DNA from: Desertifilum tharense IPPAS B-1220
Lineage (GTDB): Bacteria; Cyanobacteriota; Cyanobacteriia; Cyanobacteriales; Desertifilaceae
Direction: 5' to 3'
Assembly (NCBI RefSeq): GCF_001746915.1
Contig: NZ_MJGC01000066.1
Coordinates: forward strand, 62,001-126,000
Length of the DNA: 64,000 bases
Shown here: one piece after another, positions 37,501 through 47,912 of the stretch
Layout: the number at the start of each line of letters is the position of its first letter
How positions within the stretch are numbered: the first letter of the stretch is position 1
Position numbers and translations under genes: made by a program
The notes under the pieces: model-generated
What the model was told of the DNA's origin: nothing
Seen by the model: only the letters and a program-made list of their open reading frames with translations
Databases searched by the model: none

Positions 37501-39444
37501 TTAGGGTTCTAGAGAGCGATCGCTCTTTTCGGAGTTAGCCGTTAATGGGGGTGGGGGCGGCATTTCTGGGGGACTCTGCGGGTGAGCGATCGCGGGCGTT
37601 GGGGCAGGGGGGGCAAGCATTTGCGCGAGGTTCTCGGCTGTGGAGTTCCCAGAGCGGACAGACTGAGTGACTTGACGCAACAACCCGCCCAATTTGCCCT
37701 CTTCTAGCAGGCTATTAATTAAGGTCAAGCCGCTAGTAGACATTAGCAGCTTGTTGAGATCGCCGATACCATTGCCGTTACCATTGTTGCCGTTTGCGCC
37801 GGGGAACGCATAGATCCGGGCATCGCCTAAAACGCCCGGTTGCGGGGCGAGGGCTTTAACAATTTCCGGGAGATGCTCGGAAAGTTGCGGCCAGAGTTCG
37901 CTAATCAGCCGTGCATTGAGTTTGGCGTCAGAAATGGCGTTTTCCGCCTCAATGATGGCCCGCTGTCCCTGAGCCTCAGCTAGGGCGCGATCGCGGTTAG
38001 CTTGAGCGAGGGTCCGAATCGATTCCGCTTCGAGTTCAGCGGCTTGGCGGGCAATTTCAGCTTGGCGGCGGCGGCGAAAGACTTCAAGTTCCACCACGTT
38101 TTGATCGGCGATCCGGCGTTTTTGGGCTTCCTGTTGGGCTGCGATCGCGCTGAGGCGTTGTTGGCGTTCGGCTTCTTCAATCTGCTGTGCGGTGGTGACA
38201 GCGGCTTCTGCTTGGGCTTTTTCTGCTTCCGAGGCGAGGCGATCGCGTTCTTTTTGGGCGATGGCGATCGCGGCTTCCTGCTGGGCAATTTTCGAGAGGC
38301 GTTCGGCTTCTGCGACTTGGATCTGCGCTTCTAGCCGAGAAGATTCAACCTGTTTCTGGCGGCTAATTTCAGCAATTTCTGCCTCTTGACGTTGCACAAT
38401 TTGCGCCACCTTGAGTTGCTTTTGGCGTTCCTCTAACTCAATATCAGCTTGAATCTTGCTTTGCTGTACCGCCAGTTGTTGGTTGATTTTCTCTTCTTCA
38501 ACCGCTTGATTTTGCAGAATCTTGTTCCGCTCTATTTTTGCAGCTTCTTTGTCCCTTGTTTCTTGAATTTCCCGTTCTCGTTGCGCCCGCAGGCTTTCCA
38601 CTTCCAGTTGTTGGGCTAAAGTCGCGCTTTCTTGTTCTTGGGCAATGGAGAGCGATCGCTTTCTGGCATCGAGTTCTTTTTGCTCAATGGCTACTTGCGT
38701 CGTTAGTTCCACCTCGCGCTTTTGTTGAATCGAGCGTTGAATGGTTTCCGTCCGCAGGCGCACCCCTTGCGTATCAAAAAAGTTATTGGTATCGTAGGTA
38801 TCGCCTTCTTCAATCTCAGAGATTGCGATATTATTCAGCGTCAGCCCGACCTTTTTCAAATCTTGCTGAATCAAATTTACCACCGCATCGGCAAAGCCAA
38901 TTTTATCGGAGTCAATTTCAGCTAGAGTCTTATTCTTAGCAGCGGCACGAATAGCATCATCGGCCCGTTTTTCTAGGGCTTCCTTAATATCATCGCTGGA
39001 AATCTTACCCTGGCGCGATAATCGAGCAGCAGACGTTAAGACATCTTGTTTATCAGCAATAATGCACACATAAAAAGTCACGCGCATATTTGCCCGCAGA
39101 TAATCTTGCGTCCGTACCGCCAGTTTCCCCGTGCGTTCCACATCAATTGAAATTTCTCGTAAAGGAACGCGCGTTAATTCATGAAATCCAGGTAAAACAA
39201 TACAACCACCATCGAGAATCACCTTTTTCTCTTTAATAAAAACGCCTCCCGTGCGGACAAACGCTTCGTTATTGGGCGTAATTACATAAACTCTGGTATA
39301 CGCCCAAACGCTTAAGAGCAACAGAAAAACCAGCGCCCCAATTAAACCCGGAAAAAAGAGCAACCCAGGACTTAATTGTCCTAAAACAGGTTGAGGCATA
39401 GAGGCTAAGGGTTGAGTCGATTGCTCTGTATAGAACTTGGACAT
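37501..39444 (-). CDS. flotillin-like SPFH protein
   Basis: A 647-residue flotillin. One N-terminal membrane helix (about 28-50) leads into an SPFH/band-7 domain (about 50-220), then a very long Glu/Gln/Arg/Ala-rich coiled coil (about 230-500). The C-terminus is Pro-rich with Gly/Asn runs. Flotillins scaffold membrane microdomains. The start has a good GGAG. It is 90 bp after the YqiJ/NfeD-like gene on the same strand, the usual partner arrangement. Confidence 0.92.
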   Translation of the reverse strand: MSKFYTEQSTQPLASMPQPVLGQLSPGLLFFPGLIGALVFLLLLSVWAYTRVYVITPNNEAFVRTGGVFIKEKKVILDGGCIVLPGFHELTRVPLREISIDVERTGKLAVRTQDYLRANMRVTFYVCIIADKQDVLTSAARLSRQGKISSDDIKEALEKRADDAIRAAAKNKTLAEIDSDKIGFADAVVNLIQQDLKKVGLTLNNIAISEIEEGDTYDTNNFFDTQGVRLRTETIQRSIQQKREVELTTQVAIEQKELDARKRSLSIAQEQESATLAQQLEVESLRAQREREIQETRDKEAAKIERNKILQNQAVEEEKINQQLAVQQSKIQADIELEERQKQLKVAQIVQRQEAEIAEISRQKQVESSRLEAQIQVAEAERLSKIAQQEAAIAIAQKERDRLASEAEKAQAEAAVTTAQQIEEAERQQRLSAIAAQQEAQKRRIADQNVVELEVFRRRRQAEIARQAAELEAESIRTLAQANRDRALAEAQGQRAIIEAENAISDAKLNARLISELWPQLSEHLPEIVKALAPQPGVLGDARIYAFPGANGNNGNGNGIGDLNKLLMSTSGLTLINSLLEEGKLGGLLRQVTQSVRSGNSTAENLAQMLAPPAPTPAIAHPQSPPEMPPPPPLTANSEKSDRSLEP

Positions 39445-39534
39445 CTCAAACTCCTAAATTAAGTCAATGAATGACCTGCAATTGCACATTTTTACGTACA
39501 ACAGTGGGTCAGCAAACCCATGACAGGTGGTGAA

Positions 39535-40236
39535 TTATTTAGCCAGCCACTTCTGTTGATCGGAACTATCTTTGGCAATGACTAAATAATTCGGAGACTG
39601 ATATTCGATCGTTAAAACTTGTTGACCTCGATACGGGATGATTTTTGCCCAATGGGGTAACTGAGCATTAATCGTCACTAAGCGATGGGCTGAATCGATG
39701 ACATCCACTTGACCAATTTTGCCCTCAGTTTCTAAAGGCACAAAAGCAGAACTGACGGTACCGATACAACCAATTAGGCGATCGCTATTTCCTTCTTCAC
39801 CAAACGAAGCAAAGATTTTGCCTAACGGACGAGCAATTAACCTTCCTAGATACAGACTCATCGCCAGCGAACCCAAAAGAATCACCTGACTGAGAAAACC
39901 GGTGGGTGAATTCAACAGGACATTGAACATCCAACCTAAAACACCCCAAAGGCTAAAGTCAGTGGCGAGGAGTAGAATTAAAGGGGCTTTGCCAAAACCC
40001 AACCATCCTAAAATTTGTAAAGGGCTAAAGTCCCCATCGCTATCGGCATCTAAATCTAAGAGATTGTCGCCCGCCTCAAAGTCAGCATCGCCCTCTAGAT
40101 CGAGATCGTCATCTCCTCCACCTGAGATAATTACAAATACAAATAAGAAAATGCCTATTCCTAAAAAAATCCAATAGGGGATATTGCTGAGGTTAAAAAG
40201 CATAGTAATGGCTGCCTGGAGAGGGGCTGAAGTCAT
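39535..40236 (-). CDS. YqiJ/NfeD-like OB-fold membrane protein
   Basis: A 233-residue protein: an N-terminal membrane helix, an acidic Asp/Gly-rich segment (about 45-72), two or three further helices (75-140) and a C-terminal OB-like beta domain (about 155-225). This is the YqiJ/NfeD layout commonly paired with flotillins (YqiK/FloA). The acidic stretch right after the first helix is distinctive. ATG 40236 gives the full frame; an ATG at 40200 (MLFNLSN) is a reasonable alternative. Probably co-transcribed with the flotillin gene. Confidence 0.84.
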   Translation of the reverse strand: MTSAPLQAAITMLFNLSNIPYWIFLGIGIFLFVFVIISGGGDDDLDLEGDADFEAGDNLLDLDADSDGDFSPLQILGWLGFGKAPLILLLATDFSLWGVLGWMFNVLLNSPTGFLSQVILLGSLAMSLYLGRLIARPLGKIFASFGEEGNSDRLIGCIGTVSSAFVPLETEGKIGQVDVIDSAHRLVTINAQLPHWAKIIPYRGQQVLTIEYQSPNYLVIAKDSSDQQKWLAK

Positions 40237-40302
40237 TAGCTACAGCAGAGTCTACTCCCGGTTCGCAAGAATACAATAAAAAAGAAGGAAAATTATAGAA
40301 TC

Positions 40303-40665
40303 ATGAAGCTCAAACGAATCGGTCACGTTGCCATCTGCGTTCAAGATATTGACCGCGCTGTGGAATTTTACAAGAATCTGGGAATGGAAGTCGCTTGGCA
40401 AGATAGCGACTGGGCGTATCTGAAAGCCGGAGAGGATGGGTTAGCGCTGCTCAGTCCGGGGTATGCTCAAGCGGGGCCTCATTTTGGGTTTATTTTCCGC
40501 GATCGCGCCGAGATGGAAGCCAGTTACGAGCAACTCTCAGCGCAAAACGTGAAAATGACTAAAATTCACGAACACCGCGATGGAACCGCCTCCTTCTACG
40601 GACAAGATCCAGACGGAAACTGGTTTGAGTATTTGTATGAACCCGCTTTAGTGAGTGCTGAGTAG
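40303..40665 (+). CDS. VOC (glyoxalase/dioxygenase-fold) family protein
   Basis: A 120-residue single-domain VOC protein: KRIGHVAICVQDIDRAVEFYKNLGM at the start and DPDGNWFEYLYEP at the end give the paired beta-alpha-beta modules with His and Glu metal ligands. Substrates of this family vary widely (glyoxalase, dioxygenase or resistance proteins), and none can be assigned here. It is divergently transcribed from the YqiJ-like gene with a 66-bp gap. Confidence 0.87.
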   Translation: MKLKRIGHVAICVQDIDRAVEFYKNLGMEVAWQDSDWAYLKAGEDGLALLSPGYAQAGPHFGFIFRDRAEMEASYEQLSAQNVKMTKIHEHRDGTASFYGQDPDGNWFEYLYEPALVSAE

Positions 40666-40693
40666 TTAAGAGGATGGGGGGATGGAGAATTGT

Positions 40694-40746
40694 GTAGGTT
40701 GGGTTGAGGTACGAAACCCAACAGCCGCCAGGGTTGTGTTGGGTTT
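40694..40746 (+). repeat. dispersed GTAGGTTGGGTTGAGG repeat, copy 1
   Basis: A 53-bp intergenic repeat. Its first 30 bases are identical to the second copy at 56140-56089 on the minus strand. It contains AACCCAACA and TGTTGGGTT arms around a 13-bp loop. This GTAGGTTGGGTT family is widespread in filamentous cyanobacterial intergenic DNA. Confidence 0.85.
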
Positions 40747-40756
40747 GATTTCCCCC

Positions 40757-43700
40757 CTACCAAGGATTACCAATAAGGGTGAACGCAGACCAAAAATAGG
40801 GATGAGAGAGGTTTTCTTGTCCGCTTAACAGCGTTGAGGGGAGAGGAACCGTACCGAGTCCGGGAATCTGCAATTGATTGTCTTCGACTCGCACTTGACC
40901 TTCCAGCATCGCCACTTGGGTGCGTCTAAGCGCTTCCGCTTTAATTGGGGCCGTTTTCAGTTGGGTGTAGAAGTCCGACATCAAACCCAAAGTTCCCTCA
41001 TCGGAAACGTACCACAAACTGGCTAAAGCCGATTTTGCCCCAGACTGAACGGCGAAACCGCCAAAACCGAGTTCAGCTTGTTCGTCTCCTAATGCAGTCC
41101 GACAGGCGCTTAACACCACCAAATGCACGGGAGGATTTGCCCAACCCAGTTGGCGCATCTGATCGAGTTGCAATCGCTCATCCCAAAGCTGAATATAGGA
41201 GTTGCTAGGCGCACCGGCTCGAAATTCGCCATGCGTAGCGAGGTGAACGATACCATAAGGTCGGCGCGATCGCGCGGCTTTGAGGTTGCTTAAGGTAAAG
41301 GCTTGGTTTAAGAAACTGTCTCCAGACCATTCTTGAACGATCGTTCTCACTTCGGTAGGGACGGCGGGTAAGGGACTTTGATCGGTAAATTCTGACGAAC
41401 CCATCGCCAAAACTTGGGTCTGTTTAATATCCACATAGCGCGTATCAACTAAGCTCAAACTGGGCATTAAGCCAACACTGTATTCTTGAACGAGGAATTG
41501 TTCGCCACTGTGGATCGCGGCGAGGGGGGTAGAACGCAAACCCACATCGAGAATAAAGACCAGATTGTCAATTTCTCGCTCTTCTAAGTCGGGTTTGAGG
41601 GGTGCAACGATCCAACCATACAACCTCTGAGCGGGGGGCAGATAGCTTGTAGTATTAATCCGTCGGGGGTTGGTGACTTCAGATTTAAAGTTATTGGCAA
41701 TTTGGGTAACTTGCGATCGCGTTACGCCAGCCAGACGTTTGCGAACCGGGGGCCCATTCCGGGTAATCATCAACAACTCTAATTCATCGTTGGGGCTAGC
41801 AATTAGGCTGCGTCCGCTTGGATCGGTGTTGTCACCTGGCGTAGCGGCGAGGAAGTTAACGTAGATGATGGCGGGTTTAACGCCGGTGTCTTTCTCAATT
41901 TCGCTGAGAATTTCCCGTGCTTCGGTGAGCGATCGCACTTCGGTACTGGGGAAAGGCAGATCCAGATAATTTACGTACTCCTGGGTAAGAGAAGCTTCGC
42001 GCGATCGCACCAACAAATCAAGCTCAAACTCAGTTAAGGTGCTGAGATCGGGTAAATCTCGTAAAGGAATCTCTTCAGCTTGTAAGTCTCGCCCCAGCTT
42101 AATTTGGGTTTCCCTGGGGATGATGACGGGTTCTGGTGTGGGTGCTGGCGTCGGAACCGGGGTAGGTGTGGGTACTGGCGTCGGAACCGGAGTTGGTGTG
42201 GGTACTGGCGTCGGAACCGGAGTCGGTGTGGGTACTGGCGTCGGAACGGGGGTAGGTGTGGGTACTGGCGTCGGAACGGGGGTAGGTGTGGGTACTGGCG
42301 TCGGAACCGGAGTCGGTGTGGGTGTGGGGATAGGTCTAGGGGTGGGTGTTGGCGTCGGTGTCGGCGTCGGGGTGGGTGCTGGCGATCCCGTCACGCGAAT
42401 TTGCCCTTGCTCGAAACAGATCCCCTCAATGCAGGGGAAAATGCCCGATGGGAGGGTATCTGTTCCTGTGGTCATTAGCCCTTCAGTGCGGCTGATCGGA
42501 TCGGGAGAGGGGGTTTCAGGTGTTTCTGCGACAAAGAAGAAGGGTTGTCCTTGGATAATTGAAATATTGCCACCTCCAGAGGGCCCGGCGGTTGAAATAC
42601 TGGCATTGACGCCATTGCGATCGCTAAAGGTGCTTAAGGCTTGAAAGGTTCCCTCAGATTGGATGGAAACAAACCCCCCAGTTCCGGTAGTAGCGTTTGG
42701 ACTGGCTCCCCCTTGGGTATTAATCCAATCTACAATCACATCGCCTTCTGGATCGAGGGTGACATTTCCACCATTGCCAAACTGAGAGCTAGAGTTAATT
42801 TGACCTGCTGTAATCGAAATTTGAGCCAGTAGTTGAATTTCTCCGCCTTGGGTAAGCCCTTCGTCACCAGAACTGCTACTGTCTAAATTGCCAGTGGCGA
42901 TCGCACCGGCTAACCCCTCAGAGATTCCCGTTAGGAAGATGTTTCCCCCAACTCCAAAGGCTGAAGTATTGATATTTCCGGTCAAAATATCGCCCGATGC
43001 TTCGAGTCTGACGTTTCTCCCATCTCCGTTGGGGTTACTGGCGTTAATATCGGTAACGGTCAGATTACCATTGGGCGATCGCAGCAGTAAATCGCCTCCC
43101 AACCCTTGCAGATCGATTAAACCTGTCACCACAATGCCATTAGGCGCTTCTAAGGTGACTGCTCCCCCATTCGGAGCAACAGAACGGGCTGTAATATTCC
43201 CTTGAATGCGGATACTATCATCGCTGGAAATATTGATTGCGCCGTTTCCGAAAATACTGCCACTGGTAATGACATCGCCTGTGGTGACGGAACCCAAAGC
43301 ATCGATGAAAATGGCACCCGGAACGCTAGAAGCGGTATTCAATGTTCCGGCGCTGGTATCGATCGTACCGCTGCTAATTAAACTGAGCGTTCTCCCTACT
43401 CCTGACGCACTCACAAGATCGATATTGCCTGTCGTAATTCTCCCAGCATCCAGCGTTAAGTCATCGGTACCTGTTAATCTAAATCCAGTCGTATCGATGG
43501 AACCCAAGGGCGATCGCAATACCGTTGCATATTGAAAGGTGAGATCGCTAGCCACTGCGATCGCACCGCTACTGTTAGCGCGTCCAATGGTGAGGCGAAT
43601 TAAATTAGCAGTTGCTAAAGCACTCAAATCCAAACTATCGATATCTAAAGCCGCAGTGGGTGCTAAGGGGTTTCCACCCAGCACCATATTTTGACCTTCT

Positions 43701-46015
43701 GAAAAAGGCTGAAGGATTAAATCAATATTGTTACCTAAACTCGTCACCGAACCGCGAAAATCAATTTCATCTGCGGTGAAGAAAACGGTCGCTGCACTTG
43801 AAGGTAACTCTACGCCACCATTAAAGGTTAAACTGTTGCGACTCCCAATTTCTTGAGAACCCGTACCGGCTAGGCGGGTTTGTCCATCTACTGTGAGTTG
43901 AGAGAGCAATTCTTCCGAACCCACTGAAGCAGCAAAGGTGACAGTTCCGCTCGTTCCAGTATTAATGGTTAATTGGCGATCGCCGTTAACTGTTCCTTCA
44001 AAACTCACGTCGCCATCTGTCAATGCACCTCTGACATCAATAGCAATGTCATTATCTAATACAACCGGCCCAATTAAACGAGCGCTGGCCCCTCTGGTTG
44101 ATGTCGCAACTCCCGTTAGATCGCCTCGCAAATTAATTCCACCCGTTCTAGCCAGTAGCGTCAAATCGCCAGCATTTGTCCCCCCTGATGTATTAATTGT
44201 ATTGACAGTCAGGTTATTTTCAGCCAATAGCGTTACCGAGCCACCCGAACCCAGCGAGCCAGAAGTATTAATCGTACCGCTAATAATGAGACTTCCTTTG
44301 GAATCTATCACAACTTCTCCGCCATCTCCAGAAAAGATAGGAGAAACGTTAATCGATCCAACTTGAATATTACCCGCTAAATTATCATCGGGTAAATAGC
44401 GATTTGTGAGAAAAACTTGTCCCGATGAAACGCTATCTATATTAATGCTGCCAATGACAATATCGGCACTGGTTGCAGCAGGAAAAGGAGCCGCCGGAAC
44501 GCTAGGGTCAAACGTACCAAATCCAGTCACGCCGACAGGGTTAACATCCGTTGTTCCCGCCCGAATATCTACAGTTGCTCTATTAACCCCACTAATAAAA
44601 ATTAGCGTCCCATCTGAAAGGGTAACGCTATCATCTAATCCGGCAAATGTATCCGATCCAGAAATAGTAATTGAATTGTTGATGATAACGCTACCACCCG
44701 CAAAAATATGCAACGAATTGCCAAAATAAGAATTAAATATGACATCGCCATCAGCACGAATCACTGGATCGTAGGGGCTAAATAAACCGCCTAAACTGCC
44801 ATCTAATTGTTCAATCCGAAAATTTCCGCCCGTGCGGTAATGAGTGTCCCCGCCTACAGGATTGGCAGACCTTAAAACCATATCTCCACCTGCAATTAAT
44901 TCGCTGAGGGGATGGGTAAATGCAAATAAATCAATTGCTTGATTTCCTTGGAGTAACAATCGCCCTCCTGCTTGTAAAAGCAAGGGATGATTCGCACTAT
45001 CTCGACCTCGAATTGTATTTCCAGCCAAAAGATTTAAGTCGCCTGTTGTCGAGATTTGACTTTCTACAAGCGTAAGATTATTTGAAGCGGCTAAAGTAGT
45101 AATTCCGGCATTGACATTTTTTGCAACAATATCTCCATTTTTAATCGGAATTCCTGAACCCGTAAGCTGAACTTCTCCCGTTTCTGTTAGACTTAAACCC
45201 GTTGCATGTTGGTTGAAATTTCCGCCAGTAATCAGTTGAGGAAGGCTGAGGGCGGTTATAGGTTGGGTTGTAGCAGGTAAGGGTTGAATATCTAAACTTA
45301 ATAAATGACCTGCTTGCGATAAACGAACTAAACTTTCTCCGGGAATGGCTGCTATAACAATTTCGCCTTGGGGGGCAGAAATTTGTCCATTACTAACAAC
45401 AGTTCCCCCTAATAGGGTTAAGTTCTGTCCAGAATTGACGGCTAAGTGACCCAAATTAATAATTGCACCGGGTTGCAAACTGGAAAAGGCAAAGCTGTTA
45501 GGATTGCCAATTAAACTGTGATAATCGTTACTGCCAAAAGCGTTAAACCAGTGATTGTTATCAAAACCAATCCCGGTGGCGGTACTTGCATTAAATGAAC
45601 CCGGAATATTAAGTTGAGCATTGGAACCAAATACGATTCCATAGGGATTGAGTAAAAAGAGGTTAGATTGACCTCCTAAAACTTGAAGTAGACCGTTGAT
45701 AAAGGAAGGACTGCCCCCATTAATGCGACCTAAAATATTATGAATATTTGGGTTTGAGAGAAAATTAGCTGTTTGATTCGCATCTAATCCAAATTGGCTA
45801 AAGCTATGAAAGAGGTTGCGTCCATCTCCTGAGAGTTTACCCCCACTGATGTCAATGCGATCGCCATTTTGATTGACTAGGGTTCCGGTTGTATCATTCG
45901 CCGGTACAATGGGTTGTGCGAGAACTGGCAAACCTGTCAATAGGCTTGTAAAGGATGCCAGCGCTAAACCCAAATATAGGGAAGACCCCTCTAATTTTTT
46001 TAAGTTTTGTTGCAT
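40757..46015 (-). CDS. two-partner-secretion haemagglutinin-like protein with C-terminal CHAT protease domain
   Basis: A 1752-residue protein. A signal peptide ends near residue 34 (LPVLAQ), followed by a TPS/filamentous-haemagglutinin secretion domain ([35 protein letters not shown]). A long beta-helix-like Gly/Ser/Thr-rich stalk follows. About 80 residues of PTPVPTP repeats come next, and the C-terminal CHAT domain is caspase-like: catalytic His1595 in HLATHGEF and Cys1638 in LSACRTALG. It is presumably exported by a TpsB outer-membrane partner, which is not in this window. The substrate of the protease is unknown. Confidence 0.92.
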   Translation of the reverse strand: MQQNLKKLEGSSLYLGLALASFTSLLTGLPVLAQPIVPANDTTGTLVNQNGDRIDISGGKLSGDGRNLFHSFSQFGLDANQTANFLSNPNIHNILGRINGGSPSFINGLLQVLGGQSNLFLLNPYGIVFGSNAQLNIPGSFNASTATGIGFDNNHWFNAFGSNDYHSLIGNPNSFAFSSLQPGAIINLGHLAVNSGQNLTLLGGTVVSNGQISAPQGEIVIAAIPGESLVRLSQAGHLLSLDIQPLPATTQPITALSLPQLITGGNFNQHATGLSLTETGEVQLTGSGIPIKNGDIVAKNVNAGITTLAASNNLTLVESQISTTGDLNLLAGNTIRGRDSANHPLLLQAGGRLLLQGNQAIDLFAFTHPLSELIAGGDMVLRSANPVGGDTHYRTGGNFRIEQLDGSLGGLFSPYDPVIRADGDVIFNSYFGNSLHIFAGGSVIINNSITISGSDTFAGLDDSVTLSDGTLIFISGVNRATVDIRAGTTDVNPVGVTGFGTFDPSVPAAPFPAATSADIVIGSINIDSVSSGQVFLTNRYLPDDNLAGNIQVGSINVSPIFSGDGGEVVIDSKGSLIISGTINTSGSLGSGGSVTLLAENNLTVNTINTSGGTNAGDLTLLARTGGINLRGDLTGVATSTRGASARLIGPVVLDNDIAIDVRGALTDGDVSFEGTVNGDRQLTINTGTSGTVTFAASVGSEELLSQLTVDGQTRLAGTGSQEIGSRNSLTFNGGVELPSSAATVFFTADEIDFRGSVTSLGNNIDLILQPFSEGQNMVLGGNPLAPTAALDIDSLDLSALATANLIRLTIGRANSSGAIAVASDLTFQYATVLRSPLGSIDTTGFRLTGTDDLTLDAGRITTGNIDLVSASGVGRTLSLISSGTIDTSAGTLNTASSVPGAIFIDALGSVTTGDVITSGSIFGNGAINISSDDSIRIQGNITARSVAPNGGAVTLEAPNGIVVTGLIDLQGLGGDLLLRSPNGNLTVTDINASNPNGDGRNVRLEASGDILTGNINTSAFGVGGNIFLTGISEGLAGAIATGNLDSSSSGDEGLTQGGEIQLLAQISITAGQINSSSQFGNGGNVTLDPEGDVIVDWINTQGGASPNATTGTGGFVSIQSEGTFQALSTFSDRNGVNASISTAGPSGGGNISIIQGQPFFFVAETPETPSPDPISRTEGLMTTGTDTLPSGIFPCIEGICFEQGQIRVTGSPAPTPTPTPTPTPTPRPIPTPTPTPVPTPVPTPTPVPTPVPTPTPVPTPVPTPTPVPTPVPTPTPVPTPVPTPTPVPTPAPTPEPVIIPRETQIKLGRDLQAEEIPLRDLPDLSTLTEFELDLLVRSREASLTQEYVNYLDLPFPSTEVRSLTEAREILSEIEKDTGVKPAIIYVNFLAATPGDNTDPSGRSLIASPNDELELLMITRNGPPVRKRLAGVTRSQVTQIANNFKSEVTNPRRINTTSYLPPAQRLYGWIVAPLKPDLEEREIDNLVFILDVGLRSTPLAAIHSGEQFLVQEYSVGLMPSLSLVDTRYVDIKQTQVLAMGSSEFTDQSPLPAVPTEVRTIVQEWSGDSFLNQAFTLSNLKAARSRRPYGIVHLATHGEFRAGAPSNSYIQLWDERLQLDQMRQLGWANPPVHLVVLSACRTALGDEQAELGFGGFAVQSGAKSALASLWYVSDEGTLGLMSDFYTQLKTAPIKAEALRRTQVAMLEGQVRVEDNQLQIPGLGTVPLPSTLLSGQENLSHPYFWSAFTLIGNPW
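42135..42314. repeat. 30-bp tandem repeat inside the CHAT protein gene
   Basis: Six near-identical 30-bp units encode [10 protein letters not shown]-type decapeptides, followed by shorter degenerate Pro-Thr units to about 42380. The units differ only at a few bases near their 3' end (variants ccggagtt, ccggagtc, cgggggta), so copies have been duplicated and shuffled recently. The repeat forms the extended linker between the stalk and the CHAT domain. Confidence 0.9.
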
Positions 46016-46145
46016 AAAAAGAAGCCTGGGTAATGATGGATGAGGCGGAAGATGCGACTGTAGTGACCATCTATCTTACACAGTCTTTTTGCAGACAGAA
46101 GGAATTTTTTCTAAATTGCAAGAGTTCTCTTCTAGATATGAAAAA

Positions 46146-46175
46146 AAGCAAGTCCAGAACCCCGTGGACTTGCTT
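46146..46175 (-). terminator. Rho-independent terminator of the pirin gene
   Basis: An 11-bp perfect stem (AAGCAAGTCCA / TGGACTTGCTT), followed on the minus strand by a run of seven T residues. It is 20 bp after the pirin stop. Confidence 0.88.
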
Positions 46176-46195
46176 GAGCAATCTAGCGGAAAACC

Positions 46196-46894
46196 TTAAG
46201 CTAAATCGAACAGTAAGATTTCACCTTGGCTGTCTGTGCTAATCTCAAGCTGTTCGGTATTGCTAATGGCAACGCCGTCACCCCCTTCTAGCGGTTGATG
46301 GTTAACGACGGCTTGACCTTGGGCCACTTGCAACCAAGCATGACGACCGGGTTGTAAGGTATAGGTGAGGCGATCGCCCTTTTGCAACAAGCCAGCATAG
46401 AGATTAAGATCTTGATGGACGGTTACTGCCCCGTCGCGTCCATCGGGTGCGGCAATGAGGCGCAGTTGACCTTGCTTTTCTGCGGCTGAAAACGCTTTTT
46501 GTTCGTAACTCGGTTTTAGGCCTTCTTGGTTGGGTAAAATCCAAATTTGCAATAAATGCACGGGTTCGCTTTGAGAATGGTTATATTCACTATGGCGAAT
46601 TCCCGTTCCTGCACTCATGCGTTGCACATCTCCGGGGCGAATGACAGAACCCGTACCCAGGCTATCTTTGTGTTCTAGCGCGCCTTCTAAGACATAGGTA
46701 ATAATTTCCATGTCTCGATGTCCGTGGGTGGGAAAGCCACCTCCCCCTAGGACAATATCTTCATTAATGACGCGCAAGCTTCTAAACCCCATGTGTTTTG
46801 GATCGTAATAATTGGCGAAAGAAAAGCTGTAATGGGTGTCTAACCAGCCATAGTTCGCTTTTCCCCGTTCTTCTGATTTACGAATGGTCAGCAT
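46196..46894 (-). CDS. pirin family protein
   Basis: A 232-residue bicupin of the pirin (YhhW) family. The N-terminal cupin has the metal-binding pattern [19 protein letters not shown] and later HSEYNHS. Members bind iron and some have quercetin 2,3-dioxygenase activity. The start has a strong TAAGGAGG. The gene is divergent from an HxlR-family regulator 204 bp away, an arrangement that suggests redox- or quinone-responsive control. Confidence 0.92.
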   Translation of the reverse strand: MLTIRKSEERGKANYGWLDTHYSFSFANYYDPKHMGFRSLRVINEDIVLGGGGFPTHGHRDMEIITYVLEGALEHKDSLGTGSVIRPGDVQRMSAGTGIRHSEYNHSQSEPVHLLQIWILPNQEGLKPSYEQKAFSAAEKQGQLRLIAAPDGRDGAVTVHQDLNLYAGLLQKGDRLTYTLQPGRHAWLQVAQGQAVVNHQPLEGGDGVAISNTEQLEISTDSQGEILLFDLA

Positions 46895-47057
46895 GATTCC
46901 TCCTTAATAAACCAAAATCGGTCAAACTAACAACAGAAACTTACCCATTGACGCAATCAAAACGTGGCGTAATTGCGATCGCAGAATTCAGAATTTGCAA
47001 ATCAATCTCATCTCGATTCGCATAAGTTAATGGTAGACTTTATACAGACTTTTCGTA

Positions 47058-47069
47058 AAGTACGTACTT
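47058..47069. promoter_or_regulatory. candidate HxlR operator
   Basis: A perfect 12-bp palindrome, AAGTACGTACTT, lies 29 bp before the hxlR start in the divergent pirin-hxlR region. A symmetric site there fits a dimeric winged-helix regulator controlling itself and pirin. Assignment is by position and symmetry only. Confidence 0.5.
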
Positions 47070-47098
47070 AAAAGTGGGATACTTACCAAAAAGATACT

Positions 47099-47434
47099 AT
47101 GGAAGCTCAACAGGAAATTATCGCTAAACCGAGTTGCGCGGTTGAAACCACCATTCAAGTGATTGGGGGGCGCTGGAAAGTCTTAATTTTGCGCGAATTA
47201 TTTTCTGGGGTAAAGCGGTTTGCTCAACTTCAGCGGGCGTTACCCGGAATTACTCAAAAAATGCTGACTCAGCAGTTGCGAGAACTCGAAGGCGATGGAA
47301 TTGTGCATCGTCAGGTTTATCCTCAAGTTCCGCCCAAAGTTGAATACTCTCTTACCCCTTTAGGAGAAACTTTAAAGCCTGTTTTAGATGCCATGCATAC
47401 CTGGGGAGTGCAGTTTCATTCTGGTCTATCCTAA
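47099..47434 (+). CDS. HxlR family transcriptional regulator
   Basis: A 111-residue winged-helix protein with the HxlR core: [25 protein letters not shown], then [32 protein letters not shown] and the wing [11 protein letters not shown] single N-terminal Cys13 matches the redox-sensing cysteine of YodB/HypR-type members, which respond to quinones and electrophiles. It is divergent from the pirin gene, the probable target. Confidence 0.9.
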   Translation: MEAQQEIIAKPSCAVETTIQVIGGRWKVLILRELFSGVKRFAQLQRALPGITQKMLTQQLRELEGDGIVHRQVYPQVPPKVEYSLTPLGETLKPVLDAMHTWGVQFHSGLS

Positions 47435-47539
47435 AGCAGAAGGGGTTGAGCGTCGATCCCTGTCTGAAAGTAGAGTTGCGATCGCCCTAACATTTTTTAG
47501 GATTAGCACTAGCAACCTACCGATACAGGAATTTAACCC

Positions 47540-47803
47540 ATGTCTCAAAATCAGCCGAATTCTGAAGACAACTTTGACGCCCAACGCCAAGCAGATGCGA
47601 TCGCAATTGGCGAAGAAGAAGCCAGAAACATTGATGTCGAATCCGACTACGAAGCTTCCAAGCAGTACAGCGAGGGCGTAAGTGAAGAAGAGGCTCAAGC
47701 CGCGACGAGTCCCAAACAAAATCCGGCTCAGGTGCAAGCGCGATCGCAAAGTACCCCAGATGAATTTCGCAAAATGGCCCAAGAAGTTCAACCCAACAGC
47801 TAA
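47540..47803 (+). CDS. small acidic hypothetical protein
   Basis: An 87-residue protein of very polar, probably disordered composition (rich in Glu, Gln, Asp and Ala; QADAIAIGEEEARNIDVESDYEASKQYSEGVSEEEAQAA). No membrane helix and almost no aromatic core. Comparable small acidic proteins occur in cyanobacteria without known function. A 9-bp-stem hairpin 10 bp after the stop supports a discrete transcript. Confidence 0.6.
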   Translation: MSQNQPNSEDNFDAQRQADAIAIGEEEARNIDVESDYEASKQYSEGVSEEEAQAATSPKQNPAQVQARSQSTPDEFRKMAQEVQPNS

Positions 47804-47813
47804 TCCTCAACAA

Positions 47814-47847
47814 AAAGTCGCCTGACTCAACGCAATCGGGCGACTTT
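47814..47847 (+). terminator. hairpin after the small acidic protein gene
   Basis: AAAGTCGCC and GGCGACTTT form a 9-bp stem immediately after the stop at 47803. It also lies beyond the end of the convergent SdrD-like gene, so it can serve both strands. The T-run is short. Confidence 0.65.
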
Positions 47848-47912
47848 AAACTTATAAAAAAGAAACGCCTGCCAAAATCATTAAAGACGCTGTAGAAAAG
47901 CCATCAATTCCA

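Noticed and set aside
42039-42644. Long plus-strand Gly/Val-rich frame opposite the CHAT gene
   Set aside because: It is the complement of the Pro-Thr repeat of the real minus-strand gene.
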